Under the pieces are notes generated by a model. The model was not told the DNA's origin and did not search any database. It saw only the letters and a program-made list of their open reading frames with translations. The translations under genes and the position numbers were made by a program. Source: JBJFCE01 sp964437825 (GTDB lineage Bacteria > Bacillota > Clostridia > Lachnospirales > Lachnospiraceae). Taken from it: a stretch of 64,000 nt of DNA. The DNA lies in contig CAYTIH010000008.1 of assembly GCA_964437825.1 (NCBI GenBank), positions 6,531-70,530 on the forward strand. The letters run 5' to 3'. Below are positions 1 to 9,520 of this stretch, in pieces (position 1 is the first letter of the stretch; the number at the start of each line of letters is the position of its first letter).

Positions 1-39
1 CGTGGTCTGAAATTCTTCTTTTACTTTAATTTCTTCCAT
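1..39 (-). CDS. cheW: CheW-like coupling protein, 5' end only (inferred)
   Basis: Only the first 13 codons lie in the window (MEEIKVKEEFQTT); the gene runs off the left edge. The ATG is preceded by an AGAGGAAC ribosome site and starts 22 nt after the cheA stop, so it is the next gene of the operon. The residues are too few to recognise a family. The name rests on gene order: in clostridial and Bacillus fla/che operons cheA is normally followed by cheW, whose product couples CheA to chemoreceptors. Existence of a gene here is well supported; its identity is inferred. Confidence 0.5.
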   Translation of the reverse strand, partial: MEEIKVKEEFQTT

Positions 40-61
40 ATCCAGTTCCTCTTTTCTATGC

Positions 62-2149
62 TTACAGCATTGCGTTGGTATCAAGAATCAACGCAACTTC
101 ACCATCGCCCAGAATGGTAGCGCCACTGATGATCTTGCATTTATTGATATACTTGCCAAGTGATTTAATAACGATTTCCTGCTGTCCGATCAGATCGTCA
201 ACGACAAGACCGGCAAGCTTTTCGCCCTTCTTGACGATTACCACCATCAGATTCTGTGTTTCATCCTTTTCATATTGAAGGTCGAGTGCATTATCCAGTC
301 TGATCAAAGGAATGACACTGCCCCGCAGATTAATAACCTCCTTAGCCTGTACCAGCTTAATATCCTCTACCGGAATATCCTCGATCGTCTGAATGGAGCC
401 TAACGAAATCGCATATTTTTCTCCGCCGACTACAACCATGAGCGCCTGAATAATCGCCAGTGTCAAAGGCAGCCTGATGATAAAGGTGCTTCCCTCTCCA
501 AGCTTTGTTTTGACCTCTACTTCACCGCTTAACGCCTCGATCTTGGATTTTACCACATCCAAACCGACGCCTCGTCCGGAAATATCGGAAACCACCTTTG
601 CTGTTGAAAAGCCTGCATGAAATAACAGATCTACAATGTCCTTCTCCGTCATATTATCAGCCTGCTCCGCTGTGATAACGCCGCGTTCAATCGCTTTATT
701 CTTGACAGCTTCCACATCGATACCGTTACCGTCGTCACCGACCTCGATCACAACGTTATTACCGTCCTGATAAGCATTCAGGAAAATAGATCCAACCTCT
801 GATTTTCCGCGCTGCTTTCTAACCTCGGCAGATTCCAGACCATGATCCGCAGAATTTCTAAGCAGATGCATCAGGGGATCGCCGATTTCATCTACAACGG
901 TTCGATCCAGCTCCGTTTCTTCACCGGTCATATACAGTTCCATTTTCTTGTCCAGCTTCTTGGACAGATCACGGATCATTCTCGGGAATTTATTAACAAC
1001 GCTCTCAATCGGCACCATTCGTACCTTCATCACGGATTCGTGAAGATTGGTTGTAACGCTCTCGAGATATTCTATCTGTTCATTAAACGTACTGCTCTTG
1101 GCGCTTTCCGTACCGGAGGCGGACACAAGGGAGTTCTTTGCAATAATCAGCTCGCTGACCAGATTCATCAGCACGTCCAGTTTTTCAATATCAACACGGA
1201 CGGTTCTGTTAACAACCGGCTTGCCTGCAGCCTGCGGCTTTTTATTATCCTTTGCCTTTAGCTGTTCCGTTTTCGCCGCCGATTCCATATTATCTTCTTT
1301 TACGGCAACTTCCGTAGTCTCTTTTGCTTCCCGCGCAGAAGCATCCGCATGATATGTATCCGCAGGAACTACGTCGCCAACCACATCCGCAATCTCGGAC
1401 ACGCTTTTTACAGCTGCAAAAATCTTATCAATGCTTTCCTTAGACAGTACAATCAAGCTGAAATGCAGCTCGAATTTCTCATCCTCAATATCCTGTGCGC
1501 TTGGATTTGAAATAACAATTTCGCCCAGCTCCTCAATGGCCTTGAATACCAGAAATGCACGTGCAGCCTTAAGCAGACAGGATTCCTGCATATATACCGT
1601 AATCCCATACAGATTCATTCCCTGCGCTGCGGCCTGCTCGAGAACATTTTTCTGGGACTCATCCAGCTTGATTTCCTGCCATTTATTCTTATCCACGTCA
1701 GACTGCTCTTCCTTCGGCGCCGCCTGCTCTGCTGGCTTGGATGTCTTTGCATCGCCCTGACCTGATTTTCCTTTTAACTGGTCGTTCAGCGCTTTGATTA
1801 AGTTCTCGTTATCGTTGGTTCCCTCATCCGCTTCGCTCTGGATATTGTTCAGATATTCATCCAGTGCATCCAGACACTGAAACAGAATATCAATCATTTC
1901 GCCGTTTACCTTGATATTTCCGTTCCTAACCTCGGAAAACACATTTTCCATATCATGGGTCAGCGTCTGCATTCTTTTATAACCCATCGTTCCCGCCATC
2001 CCTTTTAAGGAATGAGCGGCGCGGAAAATTTCGTTAATTGTATTTTCATTTTCCGGGTTCTGTTCCAGCTCCAGAATCTGTGTGTTCAAACTTTGCAAAT
2101 GTTCCTTCGTCTCATCAATAAAGATTTCAAGATACTGACTTACATCCAT
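62..2149 (-). CDS. cheA: Chemotaxis sensor histidine kinase CheA
   Basis: CheA autophosphorylates in response to receptor signals and passes phosphate to CheY and CheB. The 695 residues show the full layout: an Hpt/P1 domain with the phospho-acceptor His46 in AAHSLKGMAG, a P2 response-regulator-docking region at about 175-265 flanked by charged linkers rich in A, K and E, a P3 dimerisation helix pair from about 315, a P4 ATPase with N-box LLRNSADHG near 426 and G-boxes DDGNGID and GRGVGLDVV, and a C-terminal CheW-like domain from about 560. The ATG follows the cheB stop by one base and uses GGGGTAAAATAAC as ribosome site. It is complete and shows nothing unusual in catalytic residues. Confidence 0.97.
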   Translation of the reverse strand: MDVSQYLEIFIDETKEHLQSLNTQILELEQNPENENTINEIFRAAHSLKGMAGTMGYKRMQTLTHDMENVFSEVRNGNIKVNGEMIDILFQCLDALDEYLNNIQSEADEGTNDNENLIKALNDQLKGKSGQGDAKTSKPAEQAAPKEEQSDVDKNKWQEIKLDESQKNVLEQAAAQGMNLYGITVYMQESCLLKAARAFLVFKAIEELGEIVISNPSAQDIEDEKFELHFSLIVLSKESIDKIFAAVKSVSEIADVVGDVVPADTYHADASAREAKETTEVAVKEDNMESAAKTEQLKAKDNKKPQAAGKPVVNRTVRVDIEKLDVLMNLVSELIIAKNSLVSASGTESAKSSTFNEQIEYLESVTTNLHESVMKVRMVPIESVVNKFPRMIRDLSKKLDKKMELYMTGEETELDRTVVDEIGDPLMHLLRNSADHGLESAEVRKQRGKSEVGSIFLNAYQDGNNVVIEVGDDGNGIDVEAVKNKAIERGVITAEQADNMTEKDIVDLLFHAGFSTAKVVSDISGRGVGLDVVKSKIEALSGEVEVKTKLGEGSTFIIRLPLTLAIIQALMVVVGGEKYAISLGSIQTIEDIPVEDIKLVQAKEVINLRGSVIPLIRLDNALDLQYEKDETQNLMVVIVKKGEKLAGLVVDDLIGQQEIVIKSLGKYINKCKIISGATILGDGEVALILDTNAML

Positions 2150-2150
2150 G

Positions 2151-3242
2151 TTATTTTACCCCCACATTCATAATGATTTCCTGGGCAATCTGGTCAATCG
2201 GAACAATTTGATCCGCCAGACCTGCATTTACGATGCTCTTTGGCATACCGTACACAGCACAGGTGCTTTCCTCCTGCACAATCGTATGAATCTTCTTTGC
2301 CTGTTTCAGTGCCGTAATTCCTTTGGTTCCGTCCGCTCCCATACCTGTCAGTACAACACAGACAATCTGCTCATAGGACGCTTGCCTGAGTGATTCGTAC
2401 ATATAATTGGCACAGGGCCTGACTCCCTCTCTGGGCGGTTCGTCCGTATAATGAATCACGCATTCACTGCCCTTTCTGACCACGTTCATATGGGAACCGC
2501 CTCTTGCCAGATAAATAGTACCCGGGCTGATGATATCGCCTTCCTCCGCCTCCTTGACGTGAAGCGGGCTTAAGGAATCCAGACGCTCGGCCAGGGATCT
2601 GGTAAATCCTGCAGGCATATGCTGAACAATCAGCACAGGCGCCTTCAGATTTGCGGGAAGGTGCGGTATTACCTGCTGCAATGCTTTCGGTCCCCCTGTA
2701 GAGCATGCAATCGCGACGATCTGTGATGCGATAATCCTTGCGCCGTGTCTGGATACCAGTTCAACTACCTTCTTGGTTGCTTTAATATCCTCCAGATTAA
2801 AGCTTCTTTCAAAGGAAGGCAGCCTGGACTGCGTTACGGCATCCAAAATTTCCAAAAAGCGCTTCTGGAACTTTCCGCTTCTGGCATCCGCTACTTTATC
2901 CGGTTTATGGATAAAATCAAGCGCTCCGAGCTCCAGACAATCCATCGTAATCTTGGCGCCTTCTGTGGTGTCCGTACTTGCTATCATGATCCTCGCGGAA
3001 ATTTTGAGCCGCTGCAATTCCTTTAAAAGCTCAACTCCGGTCATTTTGGGCATATTGACATCCAGAACGATACCGTCATACTGCTTTCTGCTGATTAAAT
3101 CAAGCGCATCCAGTCCGTTAATTGCACGATCTACTACTTTGAATCGTTCATCAGAATTAATTATATCACACAATGCGCTTCTCATGAATGCAGAGTCATC
3201 AACTACTAAAATTTTTTTTACATTTTTCTCATTTTTTTCCAT
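2151..3242 (-). CDS. cheB: Protein-glutamate methylesterase/deamidase CheB
   Basis: CheB removes methyl groups from chemoreceptors (and deamidates them) to reset adaptation. The N-terminal receiver domain has the acidic pocket VVDDSAFMR and phospho-acceptor Asp61 in VLDVNMPKMTG. The C-terminal methylesterase has the catalytic Ser in ACSTGGP, His in VQHMPAGFT and Asp in GMGADGTKG. I chose the ATG giving MEKNEKNVKK because a GGGGAT ribosome site lies 8-9 nt upstream. The frame stays open 16 codons further to a TTG without a ribosome site, and that extension falls in a sequence that recurs near 59,600. The product is 363 residues, normal for CheB. Confidence 0.95.
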   Translation of the reverse strand: MEKNEKNVKKILVVDDSAFMRSALCDIINSDERFKVVDRAINGLDALDLISRKQYDGIVLDVNMPKMTGVELLKELQRLKISARIMIASTDTTEGAKITMDCLELGALDFIHKPDKVADARSGKFQKRFLEILDAVTQSRLPSFERSFNLEDIKATKKVVELVSRHGARIIASQIVAIACSTGGPKALQQVIPHLPANLKAPVLIVQHMPAGFTRSLAERLDSLSPLHVKEAEEGDIISPGTIYLARGGSHMNVVRKGSECVIHYTDEPPREGVRPCANYMYESLRQASYEQIVCVVLTGMGADGTKGITALKQAKKIHTIVQEESTCAVYGMPKSIVNAGLADQIVPIDQIAQEIIMNVGVK

Positions 3243-3259
3243 CAAACTAATCCCCAATT

Positions 3260-3290
3260 CCGAGCGGCTTGCCGCAAAGAAGCGTCGCAA
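3260..3290 (-). repeat. Short dispersed repeat, copy A (upstream of cheB)
   Basis: These 31 bp match 59583-59613 at 24 of 31 positions without gaps. Read on the minus strand both are open in the same frame and would encode LRR(F/I)FA(A/T)SRSE. Both copies sit just upstream of, or between, genes. I read this as an interspersed intergenic repeat rather than coding sequence. Confidence 0.5.
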
Positions 3291-3299
3291 ATTTATGTA

Positions 3300-4016
3300 T
3301 TAATTCGTACTTCTCTGACGGCTCTTTCTTTCTTCCTCAAAAATATATTTAATGATTTCTTCCCGCTGCGCATCATTGATATTGACATACTGCACCCGGT
3401 GCTCATAAACGCCTTTCCGATTTTCCAGTTCGGCCGCCTTAAGTACCTTACCTACAAGATTATATTCCTTCAGCGTCCCGCCGATGATGAGATGATATTT
3501 GCAATAAATCATGGAATTTTCATCATAGCGCTGATTTGCTATGAACCTGATTCCGCCGCCGCTGATATCCACAATAACGCTGTGCCTTAACGGCAGTCCC
3601 GGGACCAGATAGTCCTTCTTTCCCTCAAGCGCCGCAATTTCTTCTTCCTCCAGACTTCTTGCGCTCATATCCAGTGCGCAGCTGAAACGATAATATTCCC
3701 TTCTCTGGTATTTTCTCAGATTGCTGATCAGCTCCAGTACAAGGATATATACATTGTTGCTTTTGTATCTGTCGATAATTCTGCAAAAGCACTGATACAA
3801 TCCGTGATCGGTATAAAAGCAAACATCATACTCCCCATCCACAGGCAGCAAAATCAGCTTTGTCTGCTCCATCGGCATCGTTACTTCAAGCCGGTCATCC
3901 GACAGCACCTCCAATACCCTGCTGGAATATGTCCTGCTTGCCAGATTTGATTCTTTTTCTCCCGATACTGCCTGTAATTCCAGTCTCTGGCCCGGCTCCA
4001 CATACATTGATAGCAT
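3300..4016 (-). CDS. ycgR: YcgR-like PilZ-domain c-di-GMP effector (flagellar brake)
   Basis: This 238-residue protein has the two-domain layout of YcgR/YpfA: an N-terminal split-barrel YcgR-N region (about 5-95) and a C-terminal PilZ domain with the c-di-GMP-binding signature RREYYR (105-110) and DISGGGIRF about 40 residues later. Proteins of this family bind c-di-GMP and slow or reverse the flagellar motor through MotA or the C-ring. Start: ATG with AAGGAGG 7 nt upstream, 12 nt after the flhG stop. Its place between flhG and cheB, where clostridial operons often carry a PilZ gene, supports a role in motility control. The family call is strong; the brake function is inferred from homologues. 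Confidence 0.85.
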   Translation of the reverse strand: MLSMYVEPGQRLELQAVSGEKESNLASRTYSSRVLEVLSDDRLEVTMPMEQTKLILLPVDGEYDVCFYTDHGLYQCFCRIIDRYKSNNVYILVLELISNLRKYQRREYYRFSCALDMSARSLEEEEIAALEGKKDYLVPGLPLRHSVIVDISGGGIRFIANQRYDENSMIYCKYHLIIGGTLKEYNLVGKVLKAAELENRKGVYEHRVQYVNINDAQREEIIKYIFEEERKSRQRSTN

Positions 4017-4028
4017 TTGATTTCCTCC

Positions 4029-4910
4029 TTACTGATTCTTTCTTCCCATTGCTATATGTGAGAAAAAGGCCGCTATTCCGCTCTTGGCAGCTGTCGTGCC
4101 GCATTCTTTATTCATCAGTGTCATTGCAATTTCTTCATACGCTCTCGCAGATTTTGCTGCAGGACATTGCAAAGAAACCGGCATCTGCTGCATCACTGCC
4201 TTTGCCAGCTGAGGATCCTGCGGAACGGCTCCGAGATAGGTAATCGGGAGCTTAATATATTTTGTTACTACTGCATTCAGTTTGGAAAAAAGAATTTCTC
4301 CTTCTTCCACATGATCCACCTTATTCGCAATTACTTTAATTTGAGAGTCTGCCGCTGAAAACCTGGGATGCCTGTTCAATGACTTGAGCAGAGCATAAGA
4401 GTCCGTAATAGAGGTCGGCTCCGGTGTCATAACCAGTAAAATCTCTCCGCTTGCCACCAAAAACTCCAGGACCGAATCTGAAATTCCGGCTCCCGTATCT
4501 ACTATACTAATGTCCGTAATCGCATCCAATTCCGACAGGTTCTGAATAATATATGATAAATAATCTCTGTTTAGGTTAGAAAGTCCCGCAATTCCGGAGC
4601 CGCCCGAGATAAATCCTACCCCCATCGGCCCACATGTAATAATTTCCTTGATATTTTTCCCCTGATAAATCAAATCACAAAGGTTATGTTTCGGAACCGC
4701 ACCAAACATGATTTCTATATTTGCCAATCCGAAATCCGCATCCAGAATCACGACTCTCTTTCCCATTTTTCTGAACCAGATCGCAAGATTAATCGCTGTA
4801 TTGGATTTTCCTACGCCTCCCTTACCACTGGTCACAGTAATGACGCGGGCAAGCGGCTTATTCACCTGATTAGCCTTGATGATATTTCTTAACTGTTCTG
4901 CCTGATCCAT
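4029..4910 (-). CDS. flhG: FlhG (YlxH/FleN) MinD-like ATPase
   Basis: FlhG is a P-loop ATPase that works with FlhF to set flagellar number and position and helps assemble FliM/FliY into the C-ring. The deviant Walker A motif SGKGGVGKSN is at residues 28-37, followed by the switch-type sequence VVILDADFGLANIE and the VDTGAGIS segment. An N-terminal stretch rich in Q and N (DQAEQLRNII, NQVNKP) precedes the ATPase core and matches the FlhF-activating helix of FlhG proteins. The C terminus carries about 30 residues beyond the usual membrane-targeting helix. It starts 46 nt after flhF. Length (293) is typical. Confidence 0.94.
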   Translation of the reverse strand: MDQAEQLRNIIKANQVNKPLARVITVTSGKGGVGKSNTAINLAIWFRKMGKRVVILDADFGLANIEIMFGAVPKHNLCDLIYQGKNIKEIITCGPMGVGFISGGSGIAGLSNLNRDYLSYIIQNLSELDAITDISIVDTGAGISDSVLEFLVASGEILLVMTPEPTSITDSYALLKSLNRHPRFSAADSQIKVIANKVDHVEEGEILFSKLNAVVTKYIKLPITYLGAVPQDPQLAKAVMQQMPVSLQCPAAKSARAYEEIAMTLMNKECGTTAAKSGIAAFFSHIAMGRKNQ

Positions 4911-4956
4911 TCATTATCCCCCGTAACATAATACCAATTATCAACACCTGTGCCAG

Positions 4957-6261
4957 CTACTTATTCCGCCCGCCAAGCAGCCTTCTGACCGTTTTCTGCG
5001 GATTAAACTTATCAATATCGTCAGGCACATTCTGCCCGCAGGTCACATATGACATCAGTGCTCCGGTATGGAGTCTTAAATTAAGCAGATTTCCAAGTGT
5101 CAGTGTTTCATCCAGTTTTGTAAAAATAAGCTTGTATTCCGTTATTTCGGAATAAGAATCTGCAATGCTGACCAGATCCTTATATTTCGTTGTCGCACTG
5201 ACTACCAGAAATACTTCTTTTTCCATACCCTCATCAACAGTCTTCAGATACTCCCCCATCGCCTGCTTTTGTTCTTCATTCTGATGAGAATGACCCGCAG
5301 TATCGACCAAAATAAAGTCATATTCCATAAAATCCCGGATCGCCGCCTGCATCTCCTCGATCGAATAGATTACCCGAAAGGGAACATCCAGAATATTGGC
5401 ATAGGTTCTAAGCTGCTCCACCGCCGCAATACGATACGTATCCGCAGTCAAAAGAGCAACCCGTTTTTTCTTCTCCACACTGATTTTAGATGCAATCTTG
5501 GCAATTGTCGTAGTCTTGCCGACTCCGGTCGGTCCGATAAAAAACACTACCTTTGCATACCGGGATGCCGGTGTAATCACAGAGGGCTGCCCGAATTTTA
5601 ATACCATCTTCTGGTATACATTTGCCAAAAGATAATCAATGGGAGTGTCCTTTTTGATCTCCTTTTCCAGGTCATCGATAATCATATTTGCATAGCGCTC
5701 ATGAACCTCATTTTCAATCATGGTGTTATATAAAAGCCTGACAAAAGCCTCAGATTCACTTGGCTTTTCCTCTTTTTCGGTCTCTTTTGCGGCCTCACTG
5801 ATTGCAAGCGTATCCTGCAGTAAATTCTTTATGGAATTGAGCTTGGCCTCCATATCGCTGATATCGTCTTCGTCGACGTTTTTCTCTATGGTCTGCTTCT
5901 TTTCTACTGATGTAGTCTGCTCAGACCTCGCCAAATTATGAGAAAAATCTTCCGTTACGGGCGTCTGATCCTGAACAGCCGCATTGACAGACATTCCCTG
6001 TGTTCCGGCGGCTGCGCTTTTATTTGCAGCAGCCTCGCTTTGCATTACAACTTTTGCAATATCCTTTACCGCTGAGGAAACCCGCTCATTCTCCTCTTCA
6101 AGCGCCACGGTCACTTCCTTCATAGGATTCTTCCAAAATCGCATAATCCCTTTATGCTTGACACTGCGGACGTTCATAACGACAATTCCCTGTCCCAGTT
6201 CCTTTTTGGCCGCATCCACAGCCTCCGCTTCCGTATTAGCCAGATACTTTTTGATAATCAT
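4957..6261 (-). CDS. flhF: Flagellar SRP-type GTPase FlhF
   Basis: FlhF is the third SRP GTPase, related to Ffh and FtsY, and marks the site of flagellar assembly. The 434 residues comprise an N-terminal basic B domain (about 1-60), a variable charged linker (60-170), the N domain (170-230) and the G domain with Walker A FIGPTGVGKTTT (241-252), LLTADTYRIAAVEQL, the DTAGHSH G3 motif and TKLDE G4 motif. It is fused end to end with flhA: the ATG begins on the base after the flhA stop, which suggests translational coupling. Confidence 0.95.
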   Translation of the reverse strand: MIIKKYLANTEAEAVDAAKKELGQGIVVMNVRSVKHKGIMRFWKNPMKEVTVALEEENERVSSAVKDIAKVVMQSEAAANKSAAAGTQGMSVNAAVQDQTPVTEDFSHNLARSEQTTSVEKKQTIEKNVDEDDISDMEAKLNSIKNLLQDTLAISEAAKETEKEEKPSESEAFVRLLYNTMIENEVHERYANMIIDDLEKEIKKDTPIDYLLANVYQKMVLKFGQPSVITPASRYAKVVFFIGPTGVGKTTTIAKIASKISVEKKKRVALLTADTYRIAAVEQLRTYANILDVPFRVIYSIEEMQAAIRDFMEYDFILVDTAGHSHQNEEQKQAMGEYLKTVDEGMEKEVFLVVSATTKYKDLVSIADSYSEITEYKLIFTKLDETLTLGNLLNLRLHTGALMSYVTCGQNVPDDIDKFNPQKTVRRLLGGRNK

Positions 6262-8307
6262 TTATGCTGTCACCATCCCTACCGACTGTAATTCCACGTT
6301 GGACTCCACCTCATTATAAGAAACAACAATCAGATCCTTGAAGTAGTCCTCTGTCAGTTTCTTAAAATATACACGCACAATTGGCGATGTTATAATAATC
6401 GGGGTCTTCCCCAGATTTTCCAATTTTTCCACTTCTTTTCCGAGGGCATCCATGATTGATTTCGTCTTCTCCGGACTTAAATTCAAATATGCGCCCTGCT
6501 CTGTCTGCTTGACGCCATTCATAATCTCCTGCTCCAGCTTCGGGTCCAGAGTCACCACACTGCTGGTCTCATTTGCAGGAAAATATCTGCTTGAAATCGC
6601 ACGCTTCAGGCTCTGTCTCACATATTCAGTCAGAATGTCCGTATCCCTGGTTGTAGTTGCATAATCAGCCAGCGTTTCAAAAATCGTAAGCAGATCCCTG
6701 ATCGAAACTCCCTCACGCAGCAGATTTTGCAGCACCTTCTGAATCTCTCCGAGTCCAAGGAGCTTGGGCACCAGCTCCTCCACTACGGAAGGATTGCTTT
6801 CCTTCAGATTGTTGATCAGGTTCTGCACATCCTGCCTTGTCAGCAGTTCCGCAATATGGTGTCTGATCACTTCCGTCAGATGGGTCGCAATAATGGAAGG
6901 CGGATCTACAACGGTATATCCCATGCTTTCGGCGCGTTCTCTCTGTCCCTCGGTGATCCAGATCGCCGGCAGATGGAAGGAAGGCTCAAAGGTTGGGATT
7001 CCCGTGATTTCCTCCTGCACAAAGCCCGGATTCATTGCCATATAATGGTCAAACAGAATCTCACCTTCCGACACCTGAATTCCCTTGATCTTAATAATAT
7101 ACTGATTGGGATTTAACTGAATGTTATCCCTCAAACGAATAATCGGAACCACAGTACCAAGCTCCAATGCGATCTGTCTTCGTATCATTACGACACGGTC
7201 CAACAAATCACCGCCCTGATTCACATCGGCAAGCGGTATAATACCATAGCCGAATTCCAGTTCAATCGGGTCCACGGATAACAGAGAATTGACATTCTCC
7301 GGCTGCCTGATTTCCTCGGCCTCTTTTTCCTCCGTATCCACAGACTCCTCCACTTCCGCCGACTTGATCTCCCTTTGTATTATGGTTCCCGCAATCAGGA
7401 ACATACCTCCCAAAATAATAAAGAGTACGGTATTAAGAGGCGTAACCACGCCAAGAAGCACCATAACAAAGCCAACGATATATAAAACCTTGGGGATACT
7501 AAACAGCTCGCTGATCAGCTCATCTCCGAATTCAGCCTCCTTGGCCCCTTTGGTTACCAGAATACCTGTGGATAACGAAATTAACAAGGACGGCACCTGG
7601 CTGACAAGACCGTCGCCGATGGTCAGAATCGCATATTTGTTCAGCGCATCCACAATCTCCATATCCTGTCTGAGTACACCCATCAGAATACCGCCGATAA
7701 TATTAACAGCCGTAATCATCAGACCTGCCGTTGCATCTCCCTTTACATACTTTACAGCACCGTCCATATTACCAAAAAAGCTGGATTCTTCCTGAATCTT
7801 GTCCCTTCTGCGCTTTGCCTCCGCATCATCAATGGCTCCGGTATTCAAATCGGCATCGATCGCCATCTGCTTACCGGGCATAGCATCCAGTGTAAATCTG
7901 GCAGTAACCTCAGCTACACGCTCGGAACCTTTATTGATAACCATAAACTGTACCAAAATCAGGATGATGAATACAATGGCACCGATAACCAGATCACCGC
8001 CGCCTACAAATTCGCCGAAGGTCTGAACCACATTTCCGGCATATCCCTGTGACAGGATCTGACGGGTACTTGATACGTTTAATGCAATACGGAAAATAGT
8101 GGTAAATAACAGAATCGTCGGGAAATACGCCATATCCAGTACTTCCTTCGAGAGCATACAGGAAAACATGACCGTAAATGATATCGCCATATCAAAGGCA
8201 AGAAGCACATCCAAAAGACCTGTGGGCACCGGTATAATCAGCATAACAAACGCCGCCAAGATATACGCTGCAATAAAAATATCACCCGAGACTTTTTTCT
8301 TCTTCAT
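6262..8307 (-). CDS. flhA: Flagellar export gate protein FlhA
   Basis: FlhA forms the nonameric ring of the flagellar type III export gate. The 681 residues have an N-terminal half with about eight membrane segments (starting FIAAYILAAFVMLIIPVPTG), the conserved cytoplasmic FHIPEP-family loop (RFTLDAMPGKQMAIDADLNTG, residues about 145-165) and a cytoplasmic C-terminal domain that docks export substrates and chaperones (from about 350). Start: ATG with AAAGGAGGAAAA upstream. The 73-nt gap after flhB shows no obvious promoter or terminator. Complete, normal length. Confidence 0.97.
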   Translation of the reverse strand: MKKKKVSGDIFIAAYILAAFVMLIIPVPTGLLDVLLAFDMAISFTVMFSCMLSKEVLDMAYFPTILLFTTIFRIALNVSSTRQILSQGYAGNVVQTFGEFVGGGDLVIGAIVFIILILVQFMVINKGSERVAEVTARFTLDAMPGKQMAIDADLNTGAIDDAEAKRRRDKIQEESSFFGNMDGAVKYVKGDATAGLMITAVNIIGGILMGVLRQDMEIVDALNKYAILTIGDGLVSQVPSLLISLSTGILVTKGAKEAEFGDELISELFSIPKVLYIVGFVMVLLGVVTPLNTVLFIILGGMFLIAGTIIQREIKSAEVEESVDTEEKEAEEIRQPENVNSLLSVDPIELEFGYGIIPLADVNQGGDLLDRVVMIRRQIALELGTVVPIIRLRDNIQLNPNQYIIKIKGIQVSEGEILFDHYMAMNPGFVQEEITGIPTFEPSFHLPAIWITEGQRERAESMGYTVVDPPSIIATHLTEVIRHHIAELLTRQDVQNLINNLKESNPSVVEELVPKLLGLGEIQKVLQNLLREGVSIRDLLTIFETLADYATTTRDTDILTEYVRQSLKRAISSRYFPANETSSVVTLDPKLEQEIMNGVKQTEQGAYLNLSPEKTKSIMDALGKEVEKLENLGKTPIIITSPIVRVYFKKLTEDYFKDLIVVSYNEVESNVELQSVGMVTA

Positions 8308-8380
8308 TGGTCCGTTTTCCTCCTTTCTCCCGTACTTTATTTGACATTCCGATATATGCCTGTCCCAAAGTTCATGTCAT

Positions 8381-9520
8381 CTATGCGCTTCCCTTTTTCT
8401 TTGCCGTAGGCGGGTTTGTACCCTTAATGCTGTATACGAAAGCCAAGACCTCTGCCACAGCCTGAAACAGTTCCGGCGGTACCTGTGCTTCCAGCTCCAC
8501 ATTATAATAAAGCATTCTGGCAAGCGGTTTATTTTCTACAATTTCCACATGATTTTCTCTTGCAATTTCCTTGATCTTCTGTGCAAGATAATCCTCTCCC
8601 TTTGCAACCACATAAGGAGCATCATATTTATCCGGATCATAGCAAAGTGCCACCGCAAAGTGCGTCGGGTTTGTGATAACCACATCCGCTCTGGGAACCG
8701 CCTGCATCATACGTCTTTGGGAAGCTTCTCTCATCTTCTGCCTGATCTTTGCCTTGACCTTAGGATCACCTTCGGAATTCTTATATTCATCCTTAACCTC
8801 CTGCTTGGTCATCTTCATATCTTCATTAAATTTCCACTTCTGATAAAAATAATCCGCAGCCGCTATGATAATATAAAAGGCCGACAGCTTGATTCCCAGA
8901 TTGATGACCGTATCTCCGATGGCCCTGACTGCCTGTATCAGCGGCATGTCAAAAAACAGATAAATCAATCCCACACTTTCTTTTAAGGTGGTAAATACAA
9001 TGTAGCCGATGAGCAAGATTTTCAATACGGATTTTAATAATTCCACAAGCGCCCGCTTAGAAAAAAGTCGTTTAATCCCCTTAATCGGATTCAACTTGCT
9101 TAGCTTCGGCTTTAACGGCTTTGCGGTAGGTTTCCACTTTACCTGCACCAAATCAGCGATAAACGCCACCAGAAACGCAATCACATAGATCGGAAGCATG
9201 GTAGTCAAAAGCTGACTCATTCCGTCTTTGATCAGATTCCACATACCGATTTCATCAACCCCGCCGCGCGACTTGGCAAGTTCCGGAATTTTATTATACA
9301 CGGCCTGGAACAGTTCCATTAAATTAGTTCCGAGCCCTCCGACCCATACCTTTAAGACCAGAAACAACGCCATCAGCATCACGCAATTACCAATTTCCTT
9401 GCTCTTAGCTACCTGACCTTCTTTCCTGCTATCGGTTAATTTTTTTTGCGTCGGCTGTTCGGTTTTCTCTCCGCCCGGTCCGTCCTTTGCAAAAAACTGC
9501 AGATTATATTCTAATATCAC
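8381..9520 (-). CDS. flhB: Flagellar export switch protein FlhB
   Basis: FlhB controls the switch from hook-type to filament-type export. It has an N-terminal basic segment (EKTEQPTQKKLTDSRKEGQ), four membrane helices and a cytoplasmic domain with the autocleavage motif NPTH at residues 284-287. The intact motif predicts normal self-cleavage between Asn and Pro. The start codon is GTG and overlaps the fliR stop by four bases (GTGA), implying coupled translation. 379 residues is a standard length. Confidence 0.96.
   Translation of the reverse strand: MILEYNLQFFAKDGPGGEKTEQPTQKKLTDSRKEGQVAKSKEIGNCVMLMALFLVLKVWVGGLGTNLMELFQAVYNKIPELAKSRGGVDEIGMWNLIKDGMSQLLTTMLPIYVIAFLVAFIADLVQVKWKPTAKPLKPKLSKLNPIKGIKRLFSKRALVELLKSVLKILLIGYIVFTTLKESVGLIYLFFDMPLIQAVRAIGDTVINLGIKLSAFYIIIAAADYFYQKWKFNEDMKMTKQEVKDEYKNSEGDPKVKAKIRQKMREASQRRMMQAVPRADVVITNPTHFAVALCYDPDKYDAPYVVAKGEDYLAQKIKEIARENHVEIVENKPLARMLYYNVELEAQVPPELFQAVAEVLAFVYSIKGTNPPTAKKKGSA

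Noticed and set aside
3243..3290. Longer cheB start
   Set aside because: The extension starts at TTG without a ribosome site and consists of the dispersed repeat; the internal ATG has GGGGAT upstream.
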